Below are positions 30,076-42,255 of a DNA stretch of 64,000 nucleotides, one piece after another (position 1 is the first letter of the stretch; each line of letters opens with the position of its first letter). Under the pieces are notes generated by a model, which saw only the letters and a list, made by a program, of their open reading frames with translations, had not been told where the DNA came from and did not search any database. Source of the stretch: Arenicola marina (Eukaryota > Annelida > Polychaeta > Arenicolidae); NCBI GenBank assembly GCA_964019135.1, contig OZ025263.1, forward strand, positions 33,086,133-33,150,132. The letters run 5' to 3'. The position numbers and the translations under genes are program-made.

Positions 30076-30584
30076 AAGATCTGAATACGCAACCTGACGG
30101 TTTGGCAGTTGATACCCTGGTCACGCCAGCGGCACACCCATATTAAGGGGAGGTGTGCGTGTGTGTCTGTGTGTGGGGGGAGGGGGGGGAGGTATTTCTG
30201 TTCCTACGGAATGGGCTGTTCATTTCACCGTGAATTGGGAATGTAGAAAATAATTCTTTGTGAACTGGAAATGGGATGTTAGCCGATCGTCGTGATCAAG
30301 GACTTTCATTAATCGTGAACTGAGAATTTAAATATTAAATAAACGTGACTTGTGAAATCGACAGTTTAGCATCATGTATTCGCCCCTTTCATTGTAAGCG
30401 GGGAGCTCTCCAATTACTTCATCGTGACCTGGGAATAAAGACATTTATTCTTCTTGATTTGGGAGCACACCCCTGTCCTTGCCCCCTCGTTGTGTGAAAG
30501 AGATGCATAAATGTTGTATAAACCAGTTGTTTCGGCGTGTAATGTAATCGCAGCAATAACATCGGTTTATGCACCACGGTGCTA

Positions 30585-31680
30585 GATATGGACGGTGTTA
30601 AAATTACGGTGTTACAGCTACGGTGTTAAAGTTACGGTGTTACAGCTACGGTGTTAAAGTTACGGTGCTACAGCTACGGTGTTAAAGTTACGGTGTTACA
30701 GCTACAGTGTTAAAGTTACGGTGTTAAAGTTACGGTGTTAAAGTTACGGTGTTAAAGTTACGGTGTTAAAGTTACGGTGTTAATTTTACGGTGTTAAAGT
30801 TACGGTGTTAAAGTTACGGTGTTAAAGTTACGGTGTTAAAGTTACGGTGTTACAGCTACGGTGTTAAAGTTACGGTGTTAAAGTTAAGGTGTTACAGCTA
30901 CGGTGTTAAAGTTACGGTGTTAAAGTTACGGTGTTACAGCTACGGTGTTAAAGTTACGGTGTTAAAGTGACGGTGTTAAATTTACGGTGTTAAAGTTACG
31001 GTGTTAAAGTTACGGTGTTAAAGTTACGGTGTTACAGCTACGGTGTTAAAGTTACGGTGTTAAATTTACGGTGTTAAAGTTACGGTGTTAAAGTTACGGT
31101 GTTAAAGTTACGGTGTTAAAGTTACGGTGTTACAGCTACGGTGTTAAAGTTACGGTGTTAAAGTTAAGGTGTTACAGCTACGGTGTTAAAGTTACGGTGT
31201 TAAAGTTACGGTGTTACAGCTACGGTGTTAAAGTTACGGTGTTAAAGTTACGGTGTTAAAGTTACGGTGTTAAAGTTACGGTGCTAAAGTGACGGTGTTA
31301 AAGTTACGGTGTTAAAGTTACGGTGTTAAACTTACGTTGTTTAATTTACGGTGTAAGAAAGTTTCGGCCGTAAGAAAATTACGGTGTTAAAGCTACGATG
31401 TTAAAGTTACGGTTCTAAACTTACTGTGTTAAAGTTACCGTGCTAAGTTACGATGTTAAACTTACAAGGTAAACGTTACGGTGCTAAAGTTACGGTGTTA
31501 AAGCTACGAATGTTAAACTAACGATTCTAAATTTATGATGTTGAAGTTACGGTGTTAAAGTTACGGTGTTGAAGTTACGGTGGTGACGTTACGGTGTTAA
31601 AGCTACGAAGGTTAAACTTACGATTCTAAAGTTACGGTGTTAAAGTTACGGTGTTGAAGTTATGGTACGAAAGTTACCAA
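30585..31680. repeat. 14-bp minisatellite (gttaaagttacggt), about 75 units
   Basis: Homogeneous to about 31330, then decaying to 31680. A gttacagctacggt variant is interspersed, giving higher-order blocks of about 240 bp (compare 30850-30990 with 31120-31240). Confidence 0.97.
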
Positions 31681-31844
31681 CGTCATACTGCGAAATTCGC
31701 GCCAATACTATAATTTTTCCTGGCGCAGTGCAGCCGGCGTCGATTGAGGCGACACCACTTGAGTTATATTCAGTGGGTCACCGATAAGACGTGTATAGGC
31801 TTACGGAGCGGACACGACCAGTCATTCTATAAAATACATAACGG

Positions 31845-32080
31845 CAGTAAGTAAACCAACGCCAAACCCCACTCCACCCAACCCCAACTCAACCCACCCC
31901 ACCTCACCCCCACCCGCCTCCACCCACCTCACCTCCACCCACCTCCACCCACCCCACCCAGCCCGGCGGACACGACCGGTCATTCTGTAAAATGCATAAA
32001 GGCAGTAAGTAAACCAACTCCAAAACCCCGTACCACCGCACCCCACCCCGCCTAAACCAACCCCACCCCACCCAGCACGC
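31845..32080. repeat. Duplicated block with CCCCACC tracts
   Basis: cattct(a/g)taaaat(a/g)cata and gcagtaagtaaaccaac occur at about 31822 and 31980, each followed by C-rich ccccaccc sequence. Confidence 0.75.
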
Positions 32081-32659
32081 ACGCACGCACCCTCCGCCTT
32101 TCTCCCCCCTGTAGCAACATGACCTTAACAAGCTCCTGTAAAATTTACCAACCCCACCTCCTTTTTTTATGAAAATAAAATAAAATTACAAGGGAATATA
32201 TATACAGACGGCTAAAGCCTGTAAACGACATCGGATATGGCTTGGGGACATGTGCACTGGTCGTTGGGCGGCACTCCAGTGTTTGCCTGGTACATTGCGG
32301 TAAATCAAGAACGCAAACATGAACCTGGTAGGAGGAGAAAGCTGTGCCATCATGTCGCTGTTTGGAAAGCCTCTCTTCTTGGAATGCCACACAGCGTGAT
32401 CCCAATGCTGTTGACCGTTCACCATGTGTTTACATTGAATGGACATCCTCTGTTAACATTCCAGCTACTCACAACATGCGGTATTACATGTATTGATATC
32501 TCGGGGGTAGGGGTGAGGGTTATCATGCCTTAAATCTTACAGAAAAGATGAACTATATTATCGTATTACTACTGACTGAGAAAGAGGTTTGTATATAAAT
32601 ATATACATGTATCCTGCCGCTTTACGGCACAGTAGAACCGAAATGTTTCAGCAAGCCAT

Positions 32660-32806
32660 GTGGAGCCATGTCCCCGGGGGTAACCCCTTACTCTTTGCGA
32701 AGGACATGGGATTTTTATCCTGCGACCACAAAGACATGGCCACAGCCAGGCTCGAACCACCGATCCATGTGCCGTTAGGCGCTCAGGTGGCCAGCGCGCT
32801 CAATGG
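32660..32806 (-). mobile_element. tRNA-derived SINE, fragment
   Basis: Middle and B-box parts are present (ggctcgaaccaccgatcc on the plus strand). The tail is missing and the A-box end is degenerate. Confidence 0.75.
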
Positions 32807-32809
32807 AAA

Positions 32810-34415
32810 TAATATGTTTGGGGCTGGTCAAGGATGACAGGGCTCGTCATGTCGTTATAAGTGGTTAAATGGACACCACAAATATTGATATCGCTGGACA
32901 GTGTCGGCTTACAACAGAGCCTCGTTCAAGTGAAATCAATAGCCGACAAGACTGAGTTGAAGGGACAGGAGGCGCGCCACGCCATGTCGCCAGTCTACTT
33001 AATCCACCGTACACTGCCCGTCATTGTCAAGAAATGCAACACAAACATGGTCTGTGCAAGCGTTCCCCTTCCATGTAACCCTTGACATATTATTATGAGG
33101 ATGTTGTTTACAAGCACGTCAGCGGCTCGGCCTGTCACCGACACGGAGGCGCGCTGCGTATTGCGACCGGCGCCAACGATTACTGTTCTATTTCTGGGTG
33201 ACTTTAACGATGCGGAACATATCTCTTGACCAATGGTGACTCGTTAACTGCTACCACATAGCTTAGCCAAAACTGTGTGTGTGTGTGGGGGGGGGGGGGG
33301 GCATAAGGTCGGAACGATTGAATGTTACTACGTGTATATCACAACCACAAATGGCCCACCACGACGCGCTCTGGTTTGGAAAACTGGATTTGAAACGCTA
33401 ATCTAGACGTGCAGTAAGTATAACCCTAGACCTATCGACAGGTCATCAATGCGACGACTGCGGTGACCTCTATCGGTCACAGATAGGCTTATTCTGTCAT
33501 AAGCACAAATGCCGCGACCCAAATCGTATAACTTAAACCAACACAAAGCTGCAAATCCATCGTCTTTCGCAGACGGACGGCTACCAACCACGGTATGTTG
33601 GTGGATGAGGTACATGATGCAGATAGCGCATCGCAAGCGAGTTAATTAATATTTCAAAACGTGGTCCAAGTTTATATATCAATAAACTACATATATTTAA
33701 TTTACAAAGCGATCTCAACATTAGCTCTTCGTGCATTAACCTAATACCTATGTCTATACCCGGATGAACTCAGTTTGAAGTTTCTTGCTTTTTTACATCA
33801 CGTTTACATGAATTGACAATAAATATCGCTATTACTTATCTTCTATTCTTCATACTTATTGATATTATTTGTATTGTTATAATTATTATTAGCATTATCA
33901 TTATATTGATTATTTTTATTATCATTATTATTTTGTTTCTTTCTTGACTATTACTATTGTTATTATTATTATAGACAGTTACGTGTCCAGCATGGCCCAC
34001 CACGGTGAAGAACCACCTTTGGGTCTGTTCGGACTTAGTGCGATACAAGGTACAAGCCTGTGTGACAAGTGACCGATCATGTTGAGAATGCTCAGATTCG
34101 CATGTCAAAATGTGAGCTGAGCTGAAATAATTCGAAATGATAGATATTTTCTAGTGGAACCTACTATATGGGAGATACGAACTCCCGTTACAACAGACCA
34201 TTCCTGTGTGACAGCGACAGTGACTACGGGGTTAGGTGGACACTCTGCTGTGAAAGTATGACACATATTTTTTGTTGATATGAACCCTCTAGAAACTTTG
34301 TAGGGTGGCCACCCTTGCTGGATATTCACACAGATAATTTTAGAGAGCTCTTCATCGTGGAAACCATGAGCAATTTTAAATGAGTATGGTTCTCATGGTT
34401 GAGGGTTTTTGTTGA
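32810..34415. other. Intergenic sequence, nothing recognised
   Basis: It contains a GT/G run at 33275-33302 and an ATT/AAT-rich stretch at 33830-33975. No coding similarity seen on either strand. Confidence 0.55.
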
Positions 34416-34417
34416 GT

Positions 34418-34560
34418 TCAAGCCAATGAGCAGAGTAAAATGTAAAAGTACGTGCGTTTATATTCCTCTTTGATGTCAGTTTCCTCGCTCACATGCTTTA
34501 AATCGGCATGTTCGAAAAAGTATTCCCTTCTACTATTTCGACGCGTTACAACTCAGGCAA
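34418..34560. repeat. Dispersed repeat, inverted copy of 11660-11840
   Basis: It contains gtaaaagtacgtgcgttta and gtattcccttctactattt, the complement of the intron 9 copy. Confidence 0.7.
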
Positions 34561-34649
34561 GTAAGAGAATAAACAGAAAAGCTAAAGTTGGTTTGGCGTG
34601 GCACCAAATAAAGGTTCAGTGAGTTTCTGCATTTTGTACTTAGTTCTCA

Positions 34650-34836
34650 GTGGGGCCGTATTCAACCCTCAAATTACTAAAGCGCCAAACTTATATTGAA
34701 GGGAGTTCCTTAATACACAACGAGCTGGTGAGGCTGAGACTAAAATACACTTTTCGTGCGTAACTTACGAGGGGATTATGAATACGGCCCCAGAAGCTTT
34801 GCGCGGCCCCAAGTCTATGAATACCGCCCCCTGTAA
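34650..34836. mobile_element. hAT-like MITE with GGGGCCGTATTCA ends
   Basis: Left end gtggggccgtattca. Inverted matching ends tgaatacggcccca at 34777-34790 and tgaataccgccccctg at 34818-34833. It is non-coding and about 140-185 bp. The same end interrupts the SINE at 21165. Assignment to hAT is a guess from the end motif. Confidence 0.6.
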
Positions 34837-35440
34837 TTGAATATCACTTAAGGCTTACTTAAGTAGGGTCACTTTATGCTTACTTCAGTTGGACCACTTT
34901 AGATCATCCAGATATTCTGTTATTACAGCCATTGCAATAATACAATTACGACAAGGTCGCATGTTACCAACATGTGCATTTGTCATAAAAGTGTTTATGC
35001 GCGCGGAGTCGGAAGCTATGAGCACTGTTATTTATAAAGAGCTCGTGTTTACTAAACCGGTACCCGTAAATAAATCGTTATTGCCCGCCGTTATTTGTTA
35101 TCAAACCGAAGAACGAAAATAAAGGAATGTTTGTACGTTATGTACCCATGAACGTCACAACGCGTTATCGGGTGGTATAACCAAATAATACAGAGCTAGC
35201 TAGGTGGGGGGAGGGGGTTACCCATACTCGTTTCGAAACAAATAGAAGCCTTATCCTGCAGAAACACACGCATGCCATCCCAGTGGGGTGCTAAGCCCCG
35301 AACTCGGGCGCGCTGGCTGGCCTGGCAGAGCTCACTCGACAAAGCCGAGTCCACAAACAACTGGACCAGTTATTGATTATTTGTGGAACGACGAGTTATT
35401 GTCTTCGTAATATCTAATTATTATCTTTCGAATAACAAAT

Positions 35441-35731
35441 TTATTTTCGTCCGAATGCCTTAGTTTTATTTTCAGAATAACCTTTTTTAACCTTTAGTTG
35501 TGAGCACACCGCCAAAGAGACGCCACTGACAAGGGAAGGTTTCAGTGATATACTCCACTCACTGAGTTCTGAGGAGGTTGCCATGGCCTCGGTTGCTCTG
35601 ATCCGCCCACTGCCCACCTCAGTCATCCGCCCCGTGCTCAGGTGGGGGGAGGAGAGGCCCCGACGGGGGGTGAGGGGTCCCTTGTTCTCCCGTCGCCACA
35701 TCGTGGATGTATCCCACCAAACGGCAGCAGA
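35441..35731 (-). CDS. Possible terminal exon of an unknown gene
   Basis: On the minus strand a good pyrimidine tract and acceptor (CTCTTCTCATTAG) precede a frame open for 96 codons to a stop at 35441. The frame is Ser/Arg-rich and overlaps an AATAAA near its end. I do not recognise the peptide and found no upstream exon. An overlapping frame from 35813 is also open, so this may be chance in GC-rich sequence. Confidence 0.2.
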   Translation of the reverse strand, partial: SAAVWWDTSTMWRRENKGPLTPRRGLSSPHLSTGRMTEVGSGRIRATEAMATSSELSEWSISLKPSLVSGVSLAVCSQLKVKKGYSENKTKAFGRK

Positions 35732-35904
35732 CTAATGAGAAGAGAAGCGACGTTCGCCGTGCTACCGTAATGATGGCTTCCTCCAGTCTCTCCCGGGTTG
35801 GCGTCCCGCTCATTTTGTTGTTCAGTATATTGTTTTGTGTTCTCCGGTGGTCTCTTTCGCTCCTTTGGTTTGATTTTTATATTCTTCGTATTTGCAAATA
35901 AATA

Positions 35905-36815
35905 TTCTTGTCATTGTTTCTCGACCGATAAGTTTCATTTTTTTTTAAACCGAACAAACGAGGGTATGTAGATATCACAGGGATGTGGTAGGGTGGGTGT
36001 GTAGGGATTGAATCCAGGATGACGTGGGTGTAAGGGGGGCAGGGTGAGGTTGGGTTATAGAGTACTTGTAAGGAATGGGGTTGGTGGACATAGGGTCATT
36101 GGACGGGTTTAGTGGTCGAATACGTTGAAGGAGATGGGGGATGGGGGAGTGGTGGTAAGATAACTAGACGGGGCGGGTTGAGTCAGGTAAGGCCGCTGGA
36201 TGGGGTGGGGGGGGGGGGGTGAGGGGCTATGATCATTGTACGATTGTAACGGAGGTTGGGGTAGAGTCGGAACACATCTGAACTGCATAATTGGTGGAGC
36301 ATCGGTAATTTTTGTAAAATTGACAATACAACTTACGAGGATGCAGTAAATATTGTCCATCGTGTCTTTACACTGCAGCAAAACCGTTACCACGTGATAT
36401 GATATTCAAACGAGATAATGATAAGCAACCCGTTCCCGTGAAAGGGCGGTCTGCTGTGCAAACATCATTTCACAATCAGCATTCGTCACGATCGTGGATC
36501 AGGGGAGAGCAGGTCAAAAACCTTTGATATCTATGTTTAGCATGCGTCGCATATTCCCGAGGAGAGTAGATCTCCGTCTCTGTAAAATACTGTTCTGTTC
36601 CATGGCTACCTCTCCCGCATGTCAATGAGGCTATATATATTGCGACCCCGTTATACAACGTTAAACCGCTCAGTGTATGAACAAATTGAGAAAATGTGAT
36701 GAAATGTCATGACAGTGGCGGATCCAAGAAGAGAGGACGGGGGGGACCTTTTTCAATTTACGCGAATTTCATGCTCGAATTCTTGGATATTCGCGATGAT
36801 CTGTTAGCATTTTGG
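35905..36815. other. Intergenic, G-rich patches
   Basis: G-rich degenerate repeats at 35985-36230 and a gtggcggatccaagaag repeat end at 36714. No gene seen. Confidence 0.5.
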
Positions 36816-36816
36816 G

Positions 36817-37750
36817 GTGATCGTTAGTTGTAAACTTTGTGTAGCAGCGGCCATAGGCGAATGTGGTGTAATCCCATTGAATGTCACATGTGCACTTAAG
36901 GTGATAAAGTACTGGCTTAATAAACTTCTTAGATCCCCGCCCACGGCGATTGTTCGTTCCGCATACAATATGATGGTTTATTACATCAAGCAGGTAGAGA
37001 CACATGGGCAAGTCAGGTTAGGAGGGTGTTATCCCATTTTGGTTTCCAGCAGGCCTGGATTGAGCAGCAAGTAGGTAAGGAGTCGGAATTTTTTAAGGCG
37101 TTAGAATTAGCTCTCATTAGAAATGCATCTAACTTATGGGTTAGTGAGATAGCTGAGAACGGAAGATGGGATACTTATAGAAGCTTCAAATATACTCCTG
37201 TAACCGAGACATATCTATTGTCCATAAAATGTTTTGACCTGCGTAGTTCTTTGGCTAGATCACAGTGCTAATCCCACAAATTAGCTATTGAATCCGGGCG
37301 GCATCGTGGACTAGAAAGGAAAGAAAGGGTGTGTCTTTTGTAAGCATATGTACCAAAGGGAAGTACTTGAAGACGAGAAGCATTTTATATGTAGCTGCCC
37401 CTTATACCAACATTTAAGAGACAGACTCCTTCCCTGTATAATTAGCCTGACCAGTTTTTGTTGCTAATGACATCAGAATGTGAGTTAGAAATAGCAAATT
37501 TGTTATTAAAATTAAAATTTGTAAATATAGCGTTTAAAGAAAGACTTCATTTCTTTGAAAACGAAGTTTGTATATAAATTTATGTATGGTAATTTACTAA
37601 GATCTTTACTATCTAAGATACGATTTACTTGCTTGTACTTGTGTACTTATTTGCTTACTGCACTGTTTCGTTTCTCTATCATTGATTTTGTGCATGTGCA
37701 TGAACCAGAGGCTGTGTGCCTAAAGTGCGAAATAAACATTTACAATTACA
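36817..37750 (+). mobile_element. Non-LTR retrotransposon (LINE) 3' end, decayed
   Basis: Plus-strand frames 36817-37071 and 37026-37271, with short continuations to about 37450, together resemble the C-terminal part of a jockey/CR1-type reverse-transcriptase ORF after the catalytic core. Landmarks are a GVIPLNVTCALKVIKYWL block and a Cys-His terminal motif region split by stops. The part is spread over at least three frames. The RT core is missing and the element is dead. The 3' limit near 37750 is approximate. Confidence 0.65.
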
Positions 37751-38369
37751 ACTTTGTGTAAAGTTATATGCACAAGTATTACATATGTATGGCGGTCGCC
37801 TCCTCCCCCCCCCCCCCCCCTCGCCTCCAAAGATATCCAGCGCCGGTGATGCATTGTTGTGGTTGTTAATAATATGAAATGTAATGAACTTCCAGGGATG
37901 TAGGCGGTCTGATAACTAATCAAACCTGACAGCGATTACCAAAGTGACGGGGGGAGGGGATAGGTCCGGCCCCCTCCTTATTCTTGAGCGAGGATGCCTT
38001 TTTTCAATGGCAAATGTACGCCATGGTTTGCAATATTTTTTGTTCGACCCCTCCCCCCCCCCCCCACCCCCACCCATAGAACTTGTGACCTCATGTATTC
38101 GCATTTACAGAAAAAGAGAAAACTTCATTAACAAATTATATATCTCCCCAAAGTCCAATCACGGTCTGTTTCCTATAGACGTATAGTGTAGGGGTGGGTC
38201 AAGGGAAGGGGGTCCCTCGATGGTTCGATCCACCCCCTCCCCCCTTTGCTACGACCAGAGGTTCACAGACATGACGACAACACTCCCCCCCCCCTCCCAC
38301 CTTCCGGACAACGGCTTGGTGTGCATGGTTGGAGGTGGCGGATGTTTGGGATTAGGAATGGCAGGCAAT

Positions 38370-38600
38370 GCTGCAAAACAGTATGTCTAAAAATGCGTTG
38401 CACTATTAAAAGAAACAGTATATCTAAAATGCGTTTCAATATTAAAAGAAACAGTATATCTAAAAATGTGTTTTGATATTAAAAGAAACAGTGTATCTAA
38501 AAATGCCTTTCAATATAAAAAGAAACAGTATATCTAAAAATGCTTTTCAATATATTAAAAGAAACAATGTATCTAAAAATGCTTTTCATTTATTAAAAGC
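38370..38600. repeat. Tandem repeat, about 34-37 bp
   Basis: Six units containing aaaagaaacagtatatctaa and atgcgtttcaatatt, placed directly upstream of the LINE endonuclease fragment. Confidence 0.9.
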
Positions 38601-39603
38601 CTTTGCCCAGTGCTCTGGAGGCATAATGGTGCAGGTAAGAGACGACATCCCACACCGGTGGTGCAAGGATATAGAAATTAATTAAGACGAGAATTGGCGT
38701 ATCGGCAATAGAAGTGAAGCTGAATGCTGAAAAGTGGCTCTTACTCAATGTTTACAAGCAGCCGAAGGTAAAAAACGCATTACTTGTGACAAAGATCAAT
38801 AGCCTTCTGAATGCAATCGCTGCTGAACAGGTTAACCTTGTACTGTTGGGAGATTTAAATGTAAACATGTTAAACCATAAAAATTGTCTGAGCGACATAT
38901 TAGAGGTCTATGGTGCTAAAAATATCGTTACGTCACCAACTTCTTTCAAAGGTAAAATACCGACCTTAATTGATGTTGTGATTACAAATGTGTCGAAGCG
39001 CTTACGAGATGTATCATGTACAGACACGGGCCTCAGCGATTTTCACCATATGGTATGCGTAGCAACGAAAATAGAAGTTCCCATTAAGCAGCAGAAACGT
39101 GTCTATTATCGAAGCTTTAAACATTTTGATGAGATTAAATACAAAGACGATTTAGCCCCAGTTCCTTTTCATGTAGATGAAGTTTTTGAAGATGTTGATG
39201 ATTCATATTGGTTTTGTAGCACATTGATCAAAGCGGTCGTTGATAGACATGCACCAACCAAGCAACTGGTAGTTAAGAATAACTGTGTGCCCTATATGAA
39301 TAGCCATCTTCGCAAAGCCATAAATGTAAAAAATATGCTGAGACGGAAGTACGAGCAATTGTGTAGCCAAGAGAATTGGGAAAAATACAGAAAGCAAAGG
39401 AATCTCATAGGACGTCTTCGGAAAGTAAGCATGCAAAAATACATAAAGAGGAAATGTAGCGAAGCTACGACTAACGGGAAGGAATTCTGGAAAGTTGTAA
39501 AACCACTGATATCAAGAAAAAACGCAAGCTCTGAAAGAGCGAGACGAAAAATAATATCACATCCGTCAAAGGTAAGTGACATATTTAATCAATATTTCAT
39601 AGA
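38600..39603 (+). mobile_element. LINE endonuclease-domain fragment, frameshifted and truncated
   Basis: Endonuclease/exonuclease/phosphatase domain of a non-LTR retrotransposon. It has GGIMVQVRDDIPH (38617-) in one frame, then after a 1-nt shift near 38690 a 290-codon frame with KWLLLNVYKQPKV, LLGDLNVNML, IDVVITN and SDFHH, the usual motif order. The frame then enters the pre-RT linker (SDIFNQYF) and stops abruptly at a minisatellite at 39604. No RT follows. Confidence 0.85.
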
Positions 39604-40400
39604 CGTTGCCATTTGTCGTGGATGTTGCCACATGTCGTTGCCGTGTTCTCAAATGTCGTGTCAACGTTCCCCCATGCCGTGGCAGTGTTCCCCCATGCCG
39701 TGGCAGTGTTTCCACATGTCATGGCTGTGTTTCCACATGTCATGGCTGTGTTTCCACATGTCATGGCTGTGTTTCCACATGTCATGTGATCCCACATATC
39801 GTGTCAACGTTCCTACATTGAGTGGCAGTGTTCTCACATGTCGCGGCAGTGTTTCCACATGTTTTTGACGTGTTCCCATATGTCGCGGCTCTGTTTCCAC
39901 ATGTCGTGACTGTGCTTAAACATGTCGTGGCGGTCTTCCCATATGTCGTGTCAACGTTCCCGCATGTCGCGGCAGTGTTTCCATATGTCGTGGCAGTGTT
40001 TCCACATGTCGTGGCTGTGTTCCAACATGTCGTGTCATAGAGTTCCCACATTTCGTGTCAACGTTCCCACAAGTTGTGGCTGCGTTCCCACATGTCGTGG
40101 CTGTGTTCCACATGTCCGTTGGCGCACGGGTCGCGGCAGTGTTTACACGGTTCGCGGAGGTGTTCGGAAGGGTCGCGGCAGTGTTTACACGGTTCGCGGA
40201 GGTGTGCGGAAGGGTCGCGGCAGTGTTTACACGGTTCGCGGCAGTGTTCGCACAGGTCGTGGCAGTGTTTACACGGTTCGCGGCCCTGTTCCCATGGGTC
40301 GCGATAGTGTTTCCACGGGTCGCCTTAGTGTTCCCACGGGTTGCGACAATGTTCCCACGGGTTGCGGCAGTGTTCCAACGGGTCGCGGTAGTTATTCCAC
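39604..40400. repeat. 21-bp minisatellite grading into a 42-bp form
   Basis: Units of the type catgtcgtggcagtgttcc. From about 40120 they become ggtcgcggcagtgtttacac with an alternating aggtgttcggaa half, giving a 42-bp dimer. The array begins at the break of the LINE fragment. Confidence 0.92.
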
Positions 40401-41150
40401 CGGTCAGTGTGGTGTCCGCCGCGGGTCAGTGTGGTGTCCGCCGCGGGTCAGTGTGGTGTCCGCCGCGGGTCAGTGTGGTGTCCGCCGCGGGTCAGTGTGG
40501 TTTCCGCCACCGGTCAGTGTGGTGTCCCCCACCGGTCAGTGTGGTGTCCGCCGCGGGTCAGTGTGGTGTCCGCCGCGGGTCAGTGTGGTGTCCGCCACCG
40601 GTCAGTGTGGTGTCCCCCACCGGTCAGTGTAGTGTCTGCCGTGGGTCAGTGTGGTATCCCCCACGGGTCAGTGTGGTGTCCGCCGCGGGTCAGTGTGGTG
40701 TTCCCCACGGGTCAGTGGGGTGTCCGCAACGGGTCAGTGTGGTGTCCGCCGCGGGTCAGTGTGGTGTCCGCCGCGGGTCAGTGTGGTGTCCGCCGCGGGT
40801 CAGTGTGGTGTCCGCCGCGGGTCAGTGTGGTTTCCGCCACCGGTCAGTGTGGTGTCCCCCACCGGTCAGTGTGGTGTCCGCCGCGGGTCAGTGTGGTGTC
40901 CGCCACCGGTCAGTGTGGTGTCCCCCACCGGTCAGTGTGGTGTCTGCCGCGGGTCAGTGTGGTATCCCCCACGGGTCAGTGTGGTGTCCGCCGCGGGTCA
41001 GTGTGGTATCCCCCACGGGTCAGTGGGGTGTCCGCAACGGGTCAGTGTGGTGTCCGCCACGGGTCAGTGTGGTGTCCGCTACGGGTCAGTGTGGTGTCCG
41101 TCACGGGTCAGTGTGGTGTCCGCCACGGGTCAGTGGGGTGTCCGCCAATA
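40400..41150. repeat. 22-bp minisatellite, about 34 units
   Basis: Unit of gggtcagtgtggtgtccgcc plus 2 nt, with ccgcg, ccacc, cccac and gcaac variants. A block of about 330 bp is duplicated inside (40400-40640 resembles 40740-40960). Confidence 0.97.
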
Positions 41151-41389
41151 TGGTCGTCATTCACGATGTGATATTTACATTGGTTCGAGTGCGAGATTAG
41201 TTCATCTCATCCCAACTCTCCCATATATGCTGAGATAAACCCTTCTCGTACGAGAAGCCACCACATATGTTTTTTCTCGCACTAATCACGTCAAAGTTTT
41301 TCCGAAGAAGTGACAATTATCCGTCATGCGAAAATGCTTAGTCGCAGAGCGCATGTTGTACTGGGATTATCCAAAACCTAGTGTCAATC

Positions 41390-41760
41390 GGCCGCAACCA
41401 AGAACTGATTCCCCCGCTGGTCGTAGTAGGATCTCCGCAAATCGCAGAAGTGTCCCTGCGGGTCGCAGCAGTGTTCTCACTTGTCACAAGACAGCCCCCC
41501 GGTGTCGCAGCAGCGTCCTTACGGCTCGAAACCGACGGGGTTTAGCAATGCCCCCAACGAATTGCACTGCCCCAATTGGTTGTGGCAGTGTTCTCACGGG
41601 CGGAATCAGCGCCCACATGGGTCGTGGCATCAGTGTCCCCACGGGTCGCAGCAGTGTCGGTGGTATGTCTGCCATTTACATCTTGGGTCGCAGCAGTGTC
41701 TCCACGAGCCATGGATGTCTAGTCCGTGCGTCGCAGCAGTGTTCTCACAGGTTGTTACGT
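41390..41760. repeat. Degenerate 20-21-bp array (ggtcgcagcagtgt)
   Basis: Units of the type ggtcgcagcagtgttctcac are related to those at 39604-40400, so the 22-bp array lies inside an older 21-bp family. Confidence 0.75.
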
Positions 41761-42177
41761 TATCTTACCTTAACCATAGCCACTGACCAGAACAATAATC
41801 TGAACCCAACATTCCAAAGTGCCTCAGAATTAGCTGGGTAATATTTAACTTAAAAACGACATAAAAAAATCGTAGAATCGCGCCTTCTTTTCGCCAAGCC
41901 CCGTTGTGAAAGCATAACGGACCCATGAACGAAGGTCCGTGTTGTTCCAGCCATACTGCCTCATAACCGTCCCAATACAAGTCGTTCAACACCAAATCGA
42001 GTTGCTAATTTGAAGTTGACTGCTGCTAACCAAGAACCAGTTTTAAATATATCGCATTATATGACAGAAGTCAAGAAGCGGTTTGTTTGTTGCATAGTGC
42101 GACGGCAATCATTTGAATAGCTTGAACGAGCCTTAAACATATATTTCGTCGGTTAGATGTTGTGGTTTGTTTTACTA

Positions 42178-42255
42178 GGGTTGGTGTCGGCCACGGGCCA
42201 GTGTGGTATCCACCACGGGTCAGTGTGGTTTACGCCACGGGTCAGTGTGGTTTCT
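42178..42255. repeat. Detached copies of the 22-bp unit
   Basis: Three and a half units (cacgggtcagtgtggtttac type) lie 1 kb beyond the main array. Confidence 0.85.

Noticed and set aside
29649..30137. Minus-strand Cys-rich frame (CRGVPSPCAAVY repeats), possible cysteine-rich secreted protein
   Set aside because: 23-bp minisatellite translation; open in all minus frames.
28310..31680. CRISPR-like regularly spaced repeats
   Set aside because: The units are contiguous with no variable spacers, and the context is eukaryotic.
40055..41238. Plus-strand frames up to 380 codons with repeated SVVSAAGQCGVRRG-type peptides
   Set aside because: Artefact of the 22-bp minisatellite, open in all three frames.
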